Translations under genes and position numbers: made by a program | Assembly (NCBI GenBank): GCA_030710605.1 | Contig: CP092870.1 | Span: 58,461,057 to 58,525,056, forward strand | DNA: 64,000 nucleotides | Source: Cordylochernes scorpioides | Taxonomy: Eukaryota; Arthropoda; Arachnida; Pseudoscorpiones; Chernetidae | Reading direction: 5' to 3' | Part shown: positions 63,871 to 64,000 of the stretch, piece after piece | Layout: the number at the start of each line of letters is the position of its first letter | How positions within the stretch are numbered: position 1 is the stretch's first letter | The notes under the pieces: generated by a model | What the model was told of the DNA's origin: nothing | The model's input: the letters and a program-made list of their open reading frames with translations, nothing else | The model's database searches: none

Positions 63871-63924
63871 CAACGAAGAAGGTAAAAAGACTGTCCAGAT
63901 AGATAGAAGAGCCAAGTAGCAAAG

Positions 63925-64000
63925 ATGGAGGAACAAGCACGCCATTCCAACAAAACGACCAAGCAATCTTCCCCTCAACGACACAGCCGAACATCCCGCA
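63925..64000 (+). CDS. ORF running off the right edge, unknown
   Basis: ATG in a favourable context (AAAGATGG) opens a frame of 25 codons to the window end, starting MEEQARHSNKTTKQSSPQRH. It is hydrophilic and basic. It could be the start of a retrotransposon gag-like protein or of a host gene; the visible part is too short to tell. Confidence 0.4.
   Translation, partial: MEEQARHSNKTTKQSSPQRHSRTSR

Overview
The window is metazoan nuclear DNA: phase-consistent GT-AG introns several kb long, AT-rich non-coding sequence, tRNA-derived SINEs, LINE and Penelope-like fragments, MITEs, and very few exons (about 2.2 kb of credible coding sequence in 64 kb). It is most likely a marine invertebrate; I cannot fix the phylum from the sequence alone.

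Layout. 1-12279 is an uninterrupted satellite of 58-bp units (about 210 copies) that runs off the left edge. From 12373 to 51810 (+) lie twelve exons of one ankyrin-repeat protein gene. Its first exon(s) lie left of the window, so the satellite sits in an intron or just upstream. The spliced product of the visible exons is 537 residues: about ten ankyrin repeats, a non-ankyrin region of about 90 residues, and a short basic, Ser-rich tail. Its introns are almost wholly filled with repeats. A GC-rich open segment with splice-like borders at 56747-56893 may be an extra exon. 60664-62463 (-) carries the last two exons of a DEAD-box RNA helicase resembling DDX49/Dbp8, and its 5' exons are past the right edge. 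At 63216-64000 (+) a textbook core promoter (two CACGTG boxes, a CCAAT-like box, TATA, Inr) precedes a repetitive leader and an ORF that leaves the window. This is either an LTR-element 5' end or another gene.

Repeat landscape. Several unrelated mobile elements (a MITE with TACAGTAGAACC ends, a MITE with TACAGTTAAACC ends, a TIR element ending in CTTTCTTATCTCCACTCAA, the 3' end of a LINE, the 3' end of a tRNA-SINE, and a fragment of another MITE) have each been expanded locally into tandem minisatellites. A short MITE at 52957-53126 contains the segments that seeded at least four of these arrays (units of 58, 60, 72 and 74 bp, probably 76 as well), so one small transposon family appears to have produced several different satellites around one gene. 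Palindromic Penelope-type terminal repeats are scattered throughout, together with a decayed Penelope GIY-YIG endonuclease end (36026-36293). Near 39847-39890 (-) is a decayed motif with a canonical hammerhead-ribozyme core.

Limits: exon borders are inferred from splice consensus, phase continuity and ankyrin periodicity. Transposon family names are by resemblance only. Copy numbers are estimates from unit length.
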